NCBI GenBank assembly: GCA_946406115.1
Contig: OX291552.1
Coordinates: 7,937,336 to 8,001,335 of the forward strand
Length of the DNA: 64,000 bases
Reading direction: 5' to 3'
Source: Apoda limacodes
Taxonomy: Eukaryota > Arthropoda > Insecta > Lepidoptera > Limacodidae
In this document: positions 45,136 to 55,744 of the stretch, one piece after another
Layout of the letters: every line of letters starts with the position of its first letter
How positions within the stretch are numbered: position 1 is the first letter of the stretch
Notes under the pieces: generated by a model
Database searches by the model: none
Seen by the model: the letters and a program-made list of their open reading frames with translations, nothing else
What the model was told of the DNA's origin: nothing
Program-made: the position numbers and the translations under genes

Positions 45136-45324
45136 CTCGTCTCCTTCAAGGTAAAAGAAATCGTTATATTGCGAGCATAGTGATCGCAGAAATTTCTCTT
45201 CTTCTGAGTTTAGATGATCGCATCTTAGAGCGCTCTGGACTTTAGACTAACGATCAGAAGCTTGGGTCATAGTAAAACAGGACATAGATTCAGAGGACAG
45301 CGGTTGGCTTTCGACATCTAATAT

Positions 45325-45960
45325 TTAAGACACAGGTTCTAAGGTAAATTTTGCATTTTTCAGTTGAATTTCTTTTTCGGAAGTTTTTAAAACAGATACA
45401 ACAATATTTTTGGTTGATTTAACACGAACGAGACATTTTGAAAAATATAAGTTTGGATATTGTGGTAAGTATTTTGAAGTAGCTTGGATTTCGGGATTAA
45501 AAAAAGCACACTCAATGAACATTTAGCTTCTCGGTGGAATCCTATAGATCTGATCTGTAACTTTGAAGTTGACTAAGAGTTTAGAATAGTTTGCGAATGT
45601 TAAATGTGACTTAAGATTGGCCTTGTATGAATTTATACTTGTACCAACTATACCATCATATTCGAGGTTTATGTTATTTCCAACAACGTGGAAATTGAAT
45701 GGCAAACTAGTATCGTTATTTATTTTAAGAGAAAGCTCAAATTTTCCTTTCGTTCGGCGTAGGAATTTATATTAAGTTGAATTTATATCACCGGTGAGAT
45801 TGTATGTGACGTTAGAACGGAATATACGGAAGAGATACTTTTTTTGGAAAACTAAATAACTTCCGTTTCATTTAGGACTTGAGGCTTTGAAAATATAGCA
45901 GGACAATTTTTTAAGTTCTGTGACTGTGACATAGAAATTGTTTTTTGTTGGCTTTTGAGC
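45325..45960 (-). pseudogene. Errantivirus-like protease region, degraded
   Basis: 45523-45705 holds a piece with YDGIVGTS, equivalent to the conserved DGIxG at the C-terminal end of retropepsins. A D-T/S-G-A active site could not be found upstream, where frames are broken (45710-45900). 45325-45522 continues to the RT with stops. Confidence 0.6.
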
Positions 45961-45996
45961 GACTTATTGTTTGAAACACTAGTAGAAAATTCTGAT

Positions 45997-46440
45997 TTAG
46001 AGACAGGAGAATGAGCCAGATATAGATACAGTGGATTGAGACTTCAACGAGGAGGAACGAGACTTTAATGCAGATGAGTAAGACTGAAGTCTCTGAGATT
46101 GAGACTCTGATGCTGAGGGTAGAGACTGAGATGCAGAGGATTGAGACTTGTATGCAGAGGATTGAGACTTGGATGCAGAGGATCGAGACTTAACAGAAGA
46201 CTGTTTGTGTTGCGTCGAATGAGGTGAATTAGTAGAAACAGCGTTCTTGGTGCCTAAGGTTTCAGATTTACGTTGACACCGACACGAAATCTGATTCATT
46301 AGTTTAAAGTTGACTCTGTGTTTTCTTGGTCATGCTGTAAGTCATACGGTAACGTCGTTTCTGTCATTTGAGCATAATGTGTATTATGCTTGTCTGTCGG
46401 CCCGATTCTGAATATTATATTTGCTATTATTAAACTGACG
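45997..46440 (-). pseudogene. Ser/Gln/Lys-rich segment between gag and pol
   Basis: 45997-46299 encodes a low-complexity run of KSQSSA-type repeats (a 15-18 bp nucleotide repeat of the GCAGAGGATTGAGACT type, + strand, about 46060-46190). It lies after the Gag zinc knuckles and may be the Gag C-terminus or a Gag-Pol linker. Broken from gag by a frame change. Confidence 0.5.
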
Positions 46441-47241
46441 TTAACGACACTGTGAAATATCGTGGCCAACGTTTTTACAGTACCTACAAGTTATTGTAGA
46501 CTGCCTAAAACCAGAAGGACTTGGATTAGAATTCAAATTATTTCTTTGGAATTGGTTTGAGTTAACCTCGCGATAATTTCGAAATCTCAAAGAGCATTCT
46601 GAATCTGAGTGATTTCTCTTACACTGCTTACAGTACTTAGTTTTGAAGGTTGACACGGTGTTTAAAATTTTTTCCTGTTCTATAGCGATATCTACGGCAG
46701 AGTTCAGAGTTTTTGGATCACGACAATTGACGACTTTGCAAATGTGAGGGTGTAGACCTAAGGTAAACGCGAACAGAGCAAGGTCTTCGGTCATTGCTAT
46801 GCGACCAGGAATTTCCTTTTTTAATGAATTGCTGGAATGGATTTCAGCCTGTAAATCTGTTAAGCAGCTTTTAACACGTAAGGCAAATTGTGCTACTGAT
46901 TCATTAATTTTTTGTTTGCATGACTGAAGATCTAATAGTAAATGATTATAGTGTTTCCTTTCAACGAAACTTTGCATCAAAAAATATTTTAAGTCACCGA
47001 AGCTCTCGAAAATTCTATTAGAACATGCTATTTGGGCTTTTGCTGTAAGTTTAGAAATAATCAGTTTTAAGAGGAGTGGCTTTTGTGTTTTAGACGCAAA
47101 ATCAAATGCACTTTCACAACTAGTAATAAACGCGACTAAGGTTTCACGATTGCCATCATATGGTTTGACAAATGCACACAACACTTGGATAGGAGTCTTT
47201 TCTGATAAGGTAACTACCTTGTCATCTCTTTTCTGAGACAT
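46441..47241 (-). CDS. Errantivirus-like Gag (open frame)
   Basis: The 266-codon frame starts with ATG. It has a typical Gag capsid-like helical domain (QIACSNRIFESFGDLKYFL, NESVAQFALRVKSCLTDLQ) and two zinc-knuckle-like motifs near the end: C-x2-C-x3-H-x4-C in CKQCKRNHSDSEC, and the classical CCHC in CRYCKNVGHDISQC. It is the only major gene of this provirus without an internal stop. It would assemble particles and bind RNA if expressed. It sits antisense inside intron 1 of the Kazal gene. No 5' LTR is recognisable upstream, where a GAAGTCGG-family fragment begins at 47275. Confidence 0.85.
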   Translation of the reverse strand: MSQKRDDKVVTLSEKTPIQVLCAFVKPYDGNRETLVAFITSCESAFDFASKTQKPLLLKLIISKLTAKAQIACSNRIFESFGDLKYFLMQSFVERKHYNHLLLDLQSCKQKINESVAQFALRVKSCLTDLQAEIHSSNSLKKEIPGRIAMTEDLALFAFTLGLHPHICKVVNCRDPKTLNSAVDIAIEQEKILNTVSTFKTKYCKQCKRNHSDSECSLRFRNYREVNSNQFQRNNLNSNPSPSGFRQSTITCRYCKNVGHDISQCR

Positions 47242-47274
47242 TTTGACAAACTATTTATAAGATACAAGTACTTA

Positions 47275-47340
47275 TATATACTTTTACCTTTTTAGTGCAT
47301 GTTTTTGAAGCCGGTTGTTTTTTTTTATTAATTTTTTTTC
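47275..47340 (+). repeat. GAAGTCGG-family fragment
   Basis: TATACTTTTACCTTTTTAGT, then GCATGTTTTTGAAGCCGGTT. It lies directly at the 5' side of the provirus gag. Confidence 0.6.
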
Positions 47341-47709
47341 ATATTCAATGCACTAAAAAATCTGGAAGTGATCAAGATCATTGACTTAACACTTGTGCAA
47401 ATTTTAAAGCGTTTATTGCATTTGCTGGAAATGAAAGTTGGTTAAATAATTAGAATAGCTTGTTATCTAGTGCAAAAAGTCAAAAAATTTAACTACAAAA
47501 CGGTAAAAACGTTAAATTCTATACAAAAGCATTTAAGTTTTAAGGCGTCATTATGGCATAATTATATCAACAGACTACCTGACCTGGCGATCGTTGTTTC
47601 TTTTTAAAAACAACTGCCGCACCAACCTATTGTGAAAGGGTTGTAGTAATTCAGAAACCTTCCCCGGGGCGTGTGCATAATAACTTACCAAAATTTCATT
47701 ACAATCGGC

Positions 47710-47810
47710 TAACCCTTATTGCGCGAGACTGACTCGCACTTGACCCTGTCTGACCCGCACTTGACCCTGTCTGACCCGCACTTGACCCTGTCTGAGCTGC
47801 ACTTGACCCC
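47710..47810. repeat. Short CTGACTCGCACTTGACC tandem repeat
   Basis: Four to five units of about 24 bp (GACTCGCACTTGACCCTGTC and variants) derived from the end of the GGGTTCCGTAC family. They lie about 175-275 bp before exon 2. Confidence 0.7.
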
Positions 47811-47984
47811 TGTATCCTATATCCTTTCTCAAAATTTTCACATACATCTGGTAGTTCCATAGATTAGCGCGTTCAAACAAAAAAAAACTTTTTTAGATTT
47901 GTTATATACGTACAGATGTGTAATAAACAGTAGCTGGACAGAATCCAACGAAAGGATAATAAAGATCTTATATTTTTTTTTTAG

Positions 47985-48679
47985 CTTATGGCCTCATTTA
48001 CATGTCATATTGTATTGACTCAAAAAATGATGATATGACCTCAAAAACTGATATGACCTCAAAAACTGATGATATGACCTCAAAAACTGATGATATGACC
48101 TCAAAACCAGAATTTGCTCGTGAACTAAATAATTGCGTAGAGTTCGACTGCACTTATCCTACTGATTCAAAAATAACCTGCGGAATTCAACAAGAAGGGG
48201 AAAAGTACAAAATAAGAATTTTTAAAAACAAATGTGATCTTCTAAAATTCAATTGTGAAAATCATACTAACTTCACAATAACTGATGTTTTTATCTGCAA
48301 AGACTTAGATTCTTCTGGTCTCAACGGTTTAGATACTCTTAATGGAAATAAAGGCAAAGAAAATATTTTTCAAACTTACAAGGACAAAAAGAATCCAAGA
48401 TTTAAAATTAAAAATATGATTGTTGTAGATAGCACGATGTTAAATTTAGAAGATAACATTAATGAGACCATAGACAACTTCTTCGCAGCGACTCATATTC
48501 TAGATTTACCATTGAAGGAAGTCAAAAGTGATATTCTAAACGAAACAACCAGAAGGAGGCTGATAAGAATAGCTGGCCCTGTTAAAGTTTACAAGCCCTG
48601 GATTGTTATTCCTAAAGATATCAAAGACGATTCTGATCATGTTCCGCTTTTAAATACCTGTTTTCATAAGTGTCCGAAG
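47985..48679 (+). CDS. Secreted Kazal-like protein, exon 2 (module 2 and linker)
   Basis: The acceptor is a run of T followed by AG at 47983-47984. The exon continues in phase 1 from exon 1 and ends phase 0 at CCGAAG|GTAAGG, a strong donor. It encodes 231 residues. First come four copies of an MTSKTD-type repeat (21 bp units, 48026-48110). Then comes the second Kazal-like module, C-x4-C-x9-CG-x16-C-x6-C with FKNKCDLLKFNC, matching module 1. A hydrophilic linker and the segment RRRLIRIAGPVKVYKPWIVI follow, and the start of module 3 (CFHKCPK) closes the exon. Sequence after the donor gives a short intronic extension only. Possible N-glycosylation sites include NHT, NFT, NET. Likely extracellular. 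Confidence 0.85.
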
Positions 48680-49019
48680 GTAAGGAATGCATACTACTGG
48701 TACAATTACGTCACTTACATTTTTATGACCATCAATGAGCAAACCATTAGCAATATCTGATATTGTATTAAATGATTAAGTTATTAGAAAAGAAAAGAAA
48801 AGAAATAATTTATTTAGCAATAAGCGCAACACAAGTACATACTAAATACAATACTACTCTACTAATACTAAATAGATACTCTTTTGTTGCGCCAAGCCAA
48901 AAAGGACCTTACTCAGTATAAAGCTGCAGCAGTTATTAGAATCGATACACTACACACTACAATTAGATTGTTATTCAGATGTTTATACTTGAGTTATTAC
49001 AATAAAAAAATTTAGAATT

Positions 49020-49135
49020 TTAACAAAAACAACAACCAAATTCAAAAAGATGCACTTAAAAGTGAGTAATAAACTTTTAGAAAGATAGACACCAACTTCA
49101 AACTGTAATTTAGATCAGACTAGATTTTGCCAGCA
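49020..49135. repeat. GAAGTCGG-family fragment
   Basis: ACAACCAAATTCAAAAAGATG, then ACACCAACTTCAAACTGTAAT and TTAGATCAGA. Degraded. Confidence 0.6.
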
Positions 49136-49416
49136 GCTCCGCACACCCTAAATTCGGTTATCAGCATGGAACTCCTTAACTAACTCCAATTAATTAATAA
49201 ATTGCTATAGCATGCTATAGGTGCAGCAATAGTTATTTTAACTCTGTTATAATTATTCCTGCAGGAACTTTTGATTTTTTAGGTATAAAAAGTAGTCTAT
49301 GTGCTATTCCAGGGCCTATCCTATATGTATGCTAAGTTTTATCCCGATTCGTCCAGTGCTTGAAGCATGATTGAGTAACAAACATTCCTCCAGACATACA
49401 ATATAAATAAGAAAAC

Positions 49417-49560
49417 TCCATTCACTGTAGTCCCACAATTCCAGAACACTCCCCTCTCCGTCTCAAAGAGCATTGGTATCCTTGGTGTCGACATCTCCAG
49501 CGATGTTCAGTTCCGAAATCATTTACAAGATAAGGTGAAGCTGGCGTCCAAAAAACTTCA
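49417..49560 (+). pseudogene. LINE RT fragment interrupted by the next LINE copy
   Basis: Nearly identical to 51763-51904 of the LINE immediately downstream (CCATTCACTGTAGTCCCAC to GGCGTCCAAAAAACTTCAA). The fragment stops where the new copy begins at ~49562. The matching continuation of the old copy, starting at the equivalent of 52062, is found at 52905, after the new copy. So this is probably the left half of an older insertion. Confidence 0.85.
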
Positions 49561-49566
49561 AACAAA

Positions 49567-52345
49567 ATGGCCAGGAACAGAAAAAAGAAAAGAGTTTTGA
49601 CAGCGGTTACTCCATCCACATATAATGTAGATTTTTGCAACATAAGGGGTATTCACGCAAATCTTAACGCAGTCCATCACCATCTCGAGACTGCGCAGCC
49701 AACCATTCTTTTTCTAACGGAGACGCAGATATCCTGCCCGGCCGACACATCATACCTTCGTTATCCCGGCTACAAACTCGAGCACAATTTTTTGAGTCGT
49801 GCCGGTGTATGTATGTTCGTCCGGGAGGATATCTGCTGTCGCCGACTTCATAGCCTTGAAGACAGGGACCTGTCGATATTGTGGGTGCGCGTAGATCATG
49901 GGGGCCACACTCGTATCTATGCGTGCCTATACAGGTCTCATAGCGGTGACACGGACGTAACTCGACTCTTCACGCACCTGAGTTTGACGACTGACAAAGT
50001 TCTAGAGCAATATCCTACAGCAGAAGTAGTTATTTTGGGAGACTTTAACGCCCACCATCGTGAGTGGCTCAGTTCTCGAACCAATAACTATGCAGGGATA
50101 TCTGCTCATGAATTTGCTCTGACCTATGGATTCTCTCAGCTGGTACTTTCTCCAACGAGAATACCAGATATAGAGGACCATACAAGCTCCTTACTGGACC
50201 TTCTGCTGACTACACGTCCGGATGGATACTCCGTCTCAGTGGATGCGCCTCTTGGCTCCTCGGACCACTGTCTCATCCGGACTCGATTGTCATGCACACA
50301 ACCCGATCCTTCTGGGCCAACTAATTGGCGTCGTGTGTGGCATTATAAGTCGGCAGACTGGGATGGATTGCGAGAATTTTATGCATCGTACCCGTGGAGG
50401 CAGATCTGCTATAGCTCAGAAGATCCTGACGTCTGCGCAGCCGCAGTCACTGAGACAATCCTCGCTGGTATGGAATGTTTCATTCCTAACCTGCGAGTAG
50501 CTGCCGGCGTCAAAAAACGACCGTGGTTTAATAGGCCTTGCAGAGAAGCTAAAATTCTTAAGCAAACTGCGTATGAGGCTTGGACCACGGCTCGTTATAA
50601 TAAGGATCCGAATATTTCTGAGTTAAAACGCAAATTAAATGCTGCCTCGAGGTTCAGTAAGAAAGCAACTGCCAGAGCAAAATTCCAATTCATCGGCAAA
50701 ATAGGTGGGCGACTTGCGAGCTATCCTTCTGGGAGTCGTGCTTTCTGGTCGCTTGCTAAAGCTGCCGAGGGGAACTTCTGCCAGTCGTCATTACCACCAC
50801 TGCGAAAGACCGATGGTGACTTGGCCCACAGTGCAAAAGAGAAAGCCGATCTATTGGGCAGTCTCTTTGCCTCTAACTCGAATGTGAACGACGAAGGCGC
50901 TGTACCACCTACTTTACCGTGGTGCGGTAAGACCATGCCGGAAATCACTATAACACAGCGCGAGGTCCGGCGGGCGTTGCTTTCCCTAGACGTTCATAAG
51001 TCGAGTGGGCCAGACGGCATACCAGCAGTGGTGCTTAAGCAGTGTGCTCCTGAGTTATGTCCTGTACTCACGCGCCTCTTCACGCTTTCCTACCACACTA
51101 GGCAATTTCCGTCTTCATGGAAGACTGCAAATGTGCACCCGGTGCCCAAAAAGGGCGATAGATCAGATCCATCGAATTACAGGCCTATCGCTATAACCTC
51201 TCTCCTCTCCAAGGTGATGGAGCGTGTGATCGACACACAGCTTTTGAGATACCTAGAAAAACACGACCTGATCAGTGACCGTCAATATGGCTTTCGCCAC
51301 GGTCGCTCAACTGGTGACCTTCTAGTGTATCTCACACACCGATGGGCACTAGCCATTGAGAGTCAGGGGGAGGCATTGGCATGTAGCCTAGACATAGCGA
51401 AGGCGTTCGATCGGGTCTGGCACCGGGGTCTTCTATCGAAGTTGCCTTCTTACGGAGTGCCCGAGGGTTTGTGCAAATGGGTGGCTAGCTTTTTGTCCGG
51501 CAGAAGCATATGAGCCGTAGTTGACGGTAGTTGCTCTGATAGCATGGACATTAATGCTGGTGTCCCGCAAGGCTCTGTGCTGTGAGACGCTTATTACACG
51601 GGCCGTGCAAGCATCCCACGTTCCGTTGTGGAGGAAAAGCGTGAAGAACTTGTGTCTCAAATCGAGATCGGTCTGTCCAAGGTCTCTGACTGGGGGCGGG
51701 AAAACTTGGTCCGATTCAACCCTTCAAAGACACAAGTCTGCGCGTTCACCGCTAAGAAAACCCCATTCACTGTAGTCCCACAATTCCAGAACACTCCCCT
51801 CTCCATCTCCAAGAGCATTGGGATCCTTGGCGTTGACATCTCCAGCGATGTTCAGTTCCGAGATCATTTGCTAGGCAAGGTAAAGCTGGCGTCCAAAAAA
51901 CTTGGTGTACTCAACAGAGCGAAGCAGTACTTCACGTCGGGGCAAAGGTTGCTACTTTACAAGTCGCAAGTCCGGCCCCATATGGAGTACTGCTGCCATC
52001 TCTGGGCGGGTGCATCCGGATACCAGCTTGGCCCTTTTGACTCGGTTCAACGACGGGCTGTGAGAATTGTCGACGATCCCAAACTCACTTGCGGTATCGA
52101 ACCCTTAAGTCTGAGGAGAGACTTTGCCTCCCTGTGTGTGTTCTACCGCTTGTACAATGGATTGTGTTCTGAGGAATTGTTCGAAATGATGCCCACGGCT
52201 ACTTTCTACCATCGCACCGCTCGCCATCGGCAACGCGCAAGTGATACCCCTGGTGTTGCAAGCGTCCATAGGCTACGGTGACCGCTTACCATCAGGCGGA
52301 CCGTAAGCTTGTTTGCCACCTTAGTGGTACTAAAACAAAAAAAAA
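49567..52345 (+). pseudogene. CR1/Jockey-group LINE, EN-RT ORF with catalytic deletion
   Basis: The ATG at 49567 starts a 648-codon frame: APE endonuclease (TETQIS, LGDFNAHHREW at ~158, LGSSDHCLIRTR at ~234), then RT (SSGPDGIPAVVLK at ~480, NYRPIAITSLL at ~537, YGFRHGRSTGD at ~577, LDIAKAFDRVWH at ~608). A TGA at 51511-51513 ends it in the palm. GVPQGSVL follows (~51560-51583), but the segment with the catalytic YADD box is missing, and the sequence resumes at DAYYTGRASIPR and continues in another frame to 52281 (RFNPSKTQVCAFTAKK, YKSQVRPHMEYCC). The 3' end (TGTTTGCCACCTTAGTGGT) and an A-rich tail close at ~52345. No ORF1 is present, so it is 5' truncated. It cannot encode active RT. Confidence 0.9.
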
Positions 52346-52354
52346 AAAAATATA

Positions 52355-52885
52355 TAATTATTGTTACCTTTTTAATGATGCACTAAACACATTGCAAAGT
52401 CGTTTGTTGTTTATGTTAAAAAGTTTTTACTTTTAAGTGACCTATTGCCTTATTTTTTCGTACACTTAAAAATTACCAAAACTCTGTTTGCCTATGAAAA
52501 ATTTAAAGTTGGGAAAGACAGAAAAATAATGGAGCTCGAAAAAGACTACATCAATCCTTAAAGAGGTGGGTAGAGATATTACGAACTTTAACTGCTCGTA
52601 TAGTATCATAACATATTATATGTTTTTACTTTTTCTTTCAGGTCTGGTTTTGCCAATTTTTAATGTTTAATGTAATTCAGAGACTAATTATCAATTTTCA
52701 CCAAGCAGCAAAGCGATACAAGTCAACCGACTTCAAAAAGATGCACTAAAAAGGTCTTTAACAGTTTATAACACTCTTCACTTGATCGACCCTATCTTCA
52801 AAATATAATTTTTATTTTAGTGCATCTTTTTGAAGTCGGTTCTTGTTTTTGTTAAAAAAAAAAAAATTTTTTTTACTTTTAAGTG
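52355..52885. repeat. GAAGTCGG-family fragments
   Basis: TTACCTTTTTAATGATGCAC (52367) with AGTGACCTATTGCC (52435), then TCAACCGACTTCAAAAAGATGC (52725) and TGCATCTTTTTGAAGTCGGTTC (52822) in opposite orientation. They sit between the new LINE and the right half of the old one. Confidence 0.65.
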
Positions 52886-52894
52886 AGTGATTTT

Positions 52895-53295
52895 TCGTAT
52901 ACTAGAAAAATCGTTGACGATCCCAAAATCACAAACCGTGTGTGTGTGTTCTACCGGTTGTATAATGGGATGTGTTCTAAGAAATTGTTAGAAATTATGC
53001 CCACGGCTACTTTCTATCATATCGCACCGCTCGCCATCGGCAGGGAATTCATCCTCACACCTAAATGGTCACGTACAGTGTGGTTCTTGAAAAACTTCCT
53101 TCGCTTAGGTTGTGGAATGAGCTTCCTGACGAGGTTTTCGCTCAGGACTCCATACGGGTTCCTCAAGAAAGAAGTTATTAGAAATTTTGAGGGTTGGCAA
53201 CACGCGAGTGATTCCCCATGTGTTTTAAGCTTCCATAGGCTGCGGTGGCCGCTTACCATCAGGCGGACCCGAAGCTTGTTTTAATAGTATTTAAA
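52895..53295 (+). pseudogene. LINE 3' portion, right half of an older copy
   Basis: KIVDDPKIT, VCVFYRLYNGMCSKKLLEI and MPTATFYH match 52060-52215 of the LINE just upstream. The following part contains WSRTVWFLKNFLRLGCGMSFL, which that LINE copy lacks, and then the HASDSPCVLSFHRLRW end and CTTACCATCAGGCGGACC 3' terminus. So the older copy keeps a C-terminal piece that the newer one has lost. It has several frame breaks. Confidence 0.8.
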
Positions 53296-53299
53296 AAAA

Positions 53300-53570
53300 A
53301 CCCAAATCGCTTCTAGTGTGCCTATAAAAATTTCAAGAGTTCCCTTGATTTCTCCAAGATTCCATCAATATTGCTGACCTGCTGGGGACCATGGATACCT
53401 ATCCATAATATGTTGTAAACTAAAACCTTCTACAAAATGTAACAAATATTTTTCTGCATCATCAAAATCGGTTTATGTAAACGCGAGATAATCGCAGTCA
53501 AACATAGAAGTCAAACATACATACAAACATACGAGTCAAACTGAGAACCTCTTTTTTTTTAAGTCAGCTA
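53300..53570 (+). repeat. Dispersed repeat also present at 28125-28560
   Basis: TGTGCCTATAAAAATTTCAAG, AGTTCCCTTGATTTCTCC, CCATCAATATTGCT, then CTAAAACCTTCTACAAAATG and AAACGCGAGATAATCGCAG. Same order as at 28 kb. Confidence 0.6.
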
Positions 53571-53639
53571 ATTACCACCCGGTTCCGAGACGACTGTGAC
53601 ATGCATTGGCCGTTTAGTTACGTTTTAACCAAAAAAAAA

Positions 53640-54060
53640 TTGACTTTAGGGTTCTGTACCTCAAAAAGAAAAAAGGAATCCTTATAGGATAACTTTGTTC
53701 TCCGTCTGTCTGTCTGTCTGTCTATCAAGGCCCTTTTTCTCAGGAACGCGTAAAGGTATAAAGTTCATATTAACATCAAATACTAAGGTTTACGGTCCCT
53801 TGAAGCTGTAAAAAATCGAGCTTCTACGTCAATGCAATATAAAAATACGGCCATTCTTGTCGCATATATTGCCAATTACAAATAAATCAAAACCTGATGA
53901 TTGGGATAGGGTACTTCCGTTGACCTAGAATCATGAAATTTGGCAAAAAGCAAGATGTGACATCACAAACTGAGGAAAAATCCTAATCCAATGAATTAAA
54001 AAGTAACAAAGACGCGGGAACTTATGAGCTTTTCATCTTATTTTTTATGTTTAATTTTGT
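53640..54060 (+). repeat. GGGTTCCGTAC-family repeat
   Basis: TTTAGGGTTCTGTACCTC, a CTGT run at 53703-53723, CCTTTTTCTCAGGAACGCG, GGTTTACGGTCCCTTGAAGC and AATTTGGCAAAAAGCAAGATG. It lacks the last GTACGGAACCC block. Confidence 0.75.
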
Positions 54061-54064
54061 AATT

Positions 54065-54634
54065 TGATTTTTTTTTAATAATTGCCCAAATATGAATAAC
54101 ATAACATTTAATATAAAATAATCTTCGGCATTTTTAATTTTTAACATTTCTACTTTTATTAAACCAGTACTCTATTATGTATGTTGTCTTTTCCATGTGT
54201 TTTTGAGTAAATTTTTATACAAGTCTCGGCCGTGAACCCATTGCTGAATGCGTATTAATGACGACCTTACCTAAGGTACTGTAGGGTAAGTATAGTTACC
54301 CAGCAAAGACTACCTTTCGTGGGCTCGTCAGTAATGTACTATTGTACTTGCTCGATAACTTCTGCCGATTCGCGCTGGTCCAGCATAGAGGGAACAGGAA
54401 GCCGAAACACAATAAGTTCTCATGTTACGAGTATGCCTGCACTAATACGTTTTTTTTAATGAAGTTATCCGGGAAGTTTACTAAATTTAAAAAAAAACCT
54501 TCTATGTAAACCAGGTGTTACAGATAGTGTCATTCTAGCAAATTTTCCGGGCAGGGTTTTTCTGGAATCCTCTGAACAACTTTACTAGCAAAGGCAAAAC
54601 TTTATCTGCTAAACTTTAATTACCTACTTTCCAG
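54065..54634. other. End of intron 2, no feature
   Basis: AT-rich, then a moderately GC 200 bp piece. No repeat recognised. The last 20 bases form a pyrimidine-rich acceptor for exon 3. Confidence 0.4.
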
Positions 54635-54785
54635 AAATGTCCTGACACATATGCTCCTGTGTGCGGCAACCCTGGTTTCCTCCTAGCGCGGGAGCCCTCC
54701 CTCATGTTCCAGAACCACTGCTACATGGACGTGGCTCAATGCAAGATGTACTGGGAAAACAAAAGTGAAACTGCTAGAAGTTCCG
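54635..54785 (+). CDS. Secreted Kazal-like protein, exon 3 (module 3)
   Basis: Fits between a CTACTTTCCAG acceptor and a TCCG|GTAAGT donor, phase 0 in and phase 1 out. It encodes KCPDTYAPVCGNPG, then LMFQNHCYMDVAQCK. This is C-x7-C-x18-C-x6-C, and with the CFHKCPK end of exon 2 it supplies the first cysteines. It is the most Kazal-like of the three modules (C-P-x-x-Y-x-P-V-C-G and F-x-N-x-C). A polar stretch WENKSETARSSG follows, with no membrane segment. Exon 3 keeps a higher GC content than the surrounding intron. Confidence 0.88.
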
Positions 54786-54949
54786 GTAAGTTACAATGGC
54801 TACAAATAAGGACCGTATACATGACATTGAAGAAGCAAACATTATTCTCTATGGGAGCTAGATACCACAAATATTGTCAGCTGTTGCGAGTAAAAGTTTT
54901 AATAATATGTTTGTAATATCCATTAATCTTCCAACTATGTTATTCTTAC

Positions 54950-55740
54950 ACCATGATAGGAGGTGAAGCCTACCAGACTTGATCATACTTTTACAATACT
55001 TACACAAGTTGAATCCAGTAACCAAACCTAGGACCTTTGACTTTGCCTTAGCATTGTCGTTCACCGGGCGCATAGGTATATACACAACACCATTTTTTAA
55101 TCGACTTTAAATGTATGAATATAAGATGGTAAGAATTGCACAATATTCATATATGTTAGTCCCATGGCACATCTGTTGGCTTCTCAACAGATATGCCAAA
55201 TTTTGTAAGTGTATATATGTTTTTTTTTCTATTTTTGTATTGCTCAGAAACTGGTGATCGAATTTCAATAATTATTTTACTATTTTTTATTGAATTAAGT
55301 ACCGTTTAACTTAGGGAACTATGCAAGTTTCATTAAAATCGGGTTTGTATTTTTCAAGATACAGAAGAAATATTAGACCCAATTGAATACACACATAAGT
55401 ATTTGGAAATACATTTGCTGTCGCGTTGAGATAAGGGCCAAGGCACCGATGTGCAATAGGGACAACTGCGCATAGGGCTAATTATACCTATTTAGTTACA
55501 TTCATCAAAATTGGTGTTTTGTATTCCATACTTTTTTCTCTAAAATGACTTACTGACGACCCTTTTAAACTCAAATTGCTCCCTTCTTTAAGCACTCCAT
55601 CTCCACTACTGACAAATGTATGTCCAAGTACCAAAAAATGAAAAAAATATTTACACTTTCTTCAAAACCCCACTAAATAGTAAAAAGTAAACCTAAAAAT
55701 TGTGCTAGTAAGTCGTCTCTTCACCTTGAAGTCGAAAGCA
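54950..55740. other. Intronic sequence without recognised features
   Basis: AT-rich, with short chance frames. No repeat or RNA identified. Confidence 0.4.
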
Positions 55741-55744
55741 AAAA

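Larger units (their letters stand above)
34510..47984 (+). other. Intron 1 of the Kazal-like gene (13.5 kb)
   Basis: Starts GTGGGT and ends in a T-rich tract and TTTAG (47983-47984). It contains, in order, the 5S-bearing repeat, a GAAGTCGG-family repeat, a + strand Ty3/gypsy fragment and a - strand errantivirus-like provirus. Being this long and full of retroelements, it is the main contributor to the gene's size. Confidence 0.7.
48680..54634 (+). other. Intron 2 of the Kazal-like gene (6.0 kb)
   Basis: GTAAGG donor, and acceptor CTACTTTCCAG at 54624-54634. It contains repeat fragments and the LINE at 49567-52345 in the sense direction of the gene. Confidence 0.75.

Noticed and set aside
54786..54916. 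Read-through of exon 3 to 54916
   Set aside because: A consensus GTAAGT donor lies at 54786, and the frame after it has no Kazal-like features.
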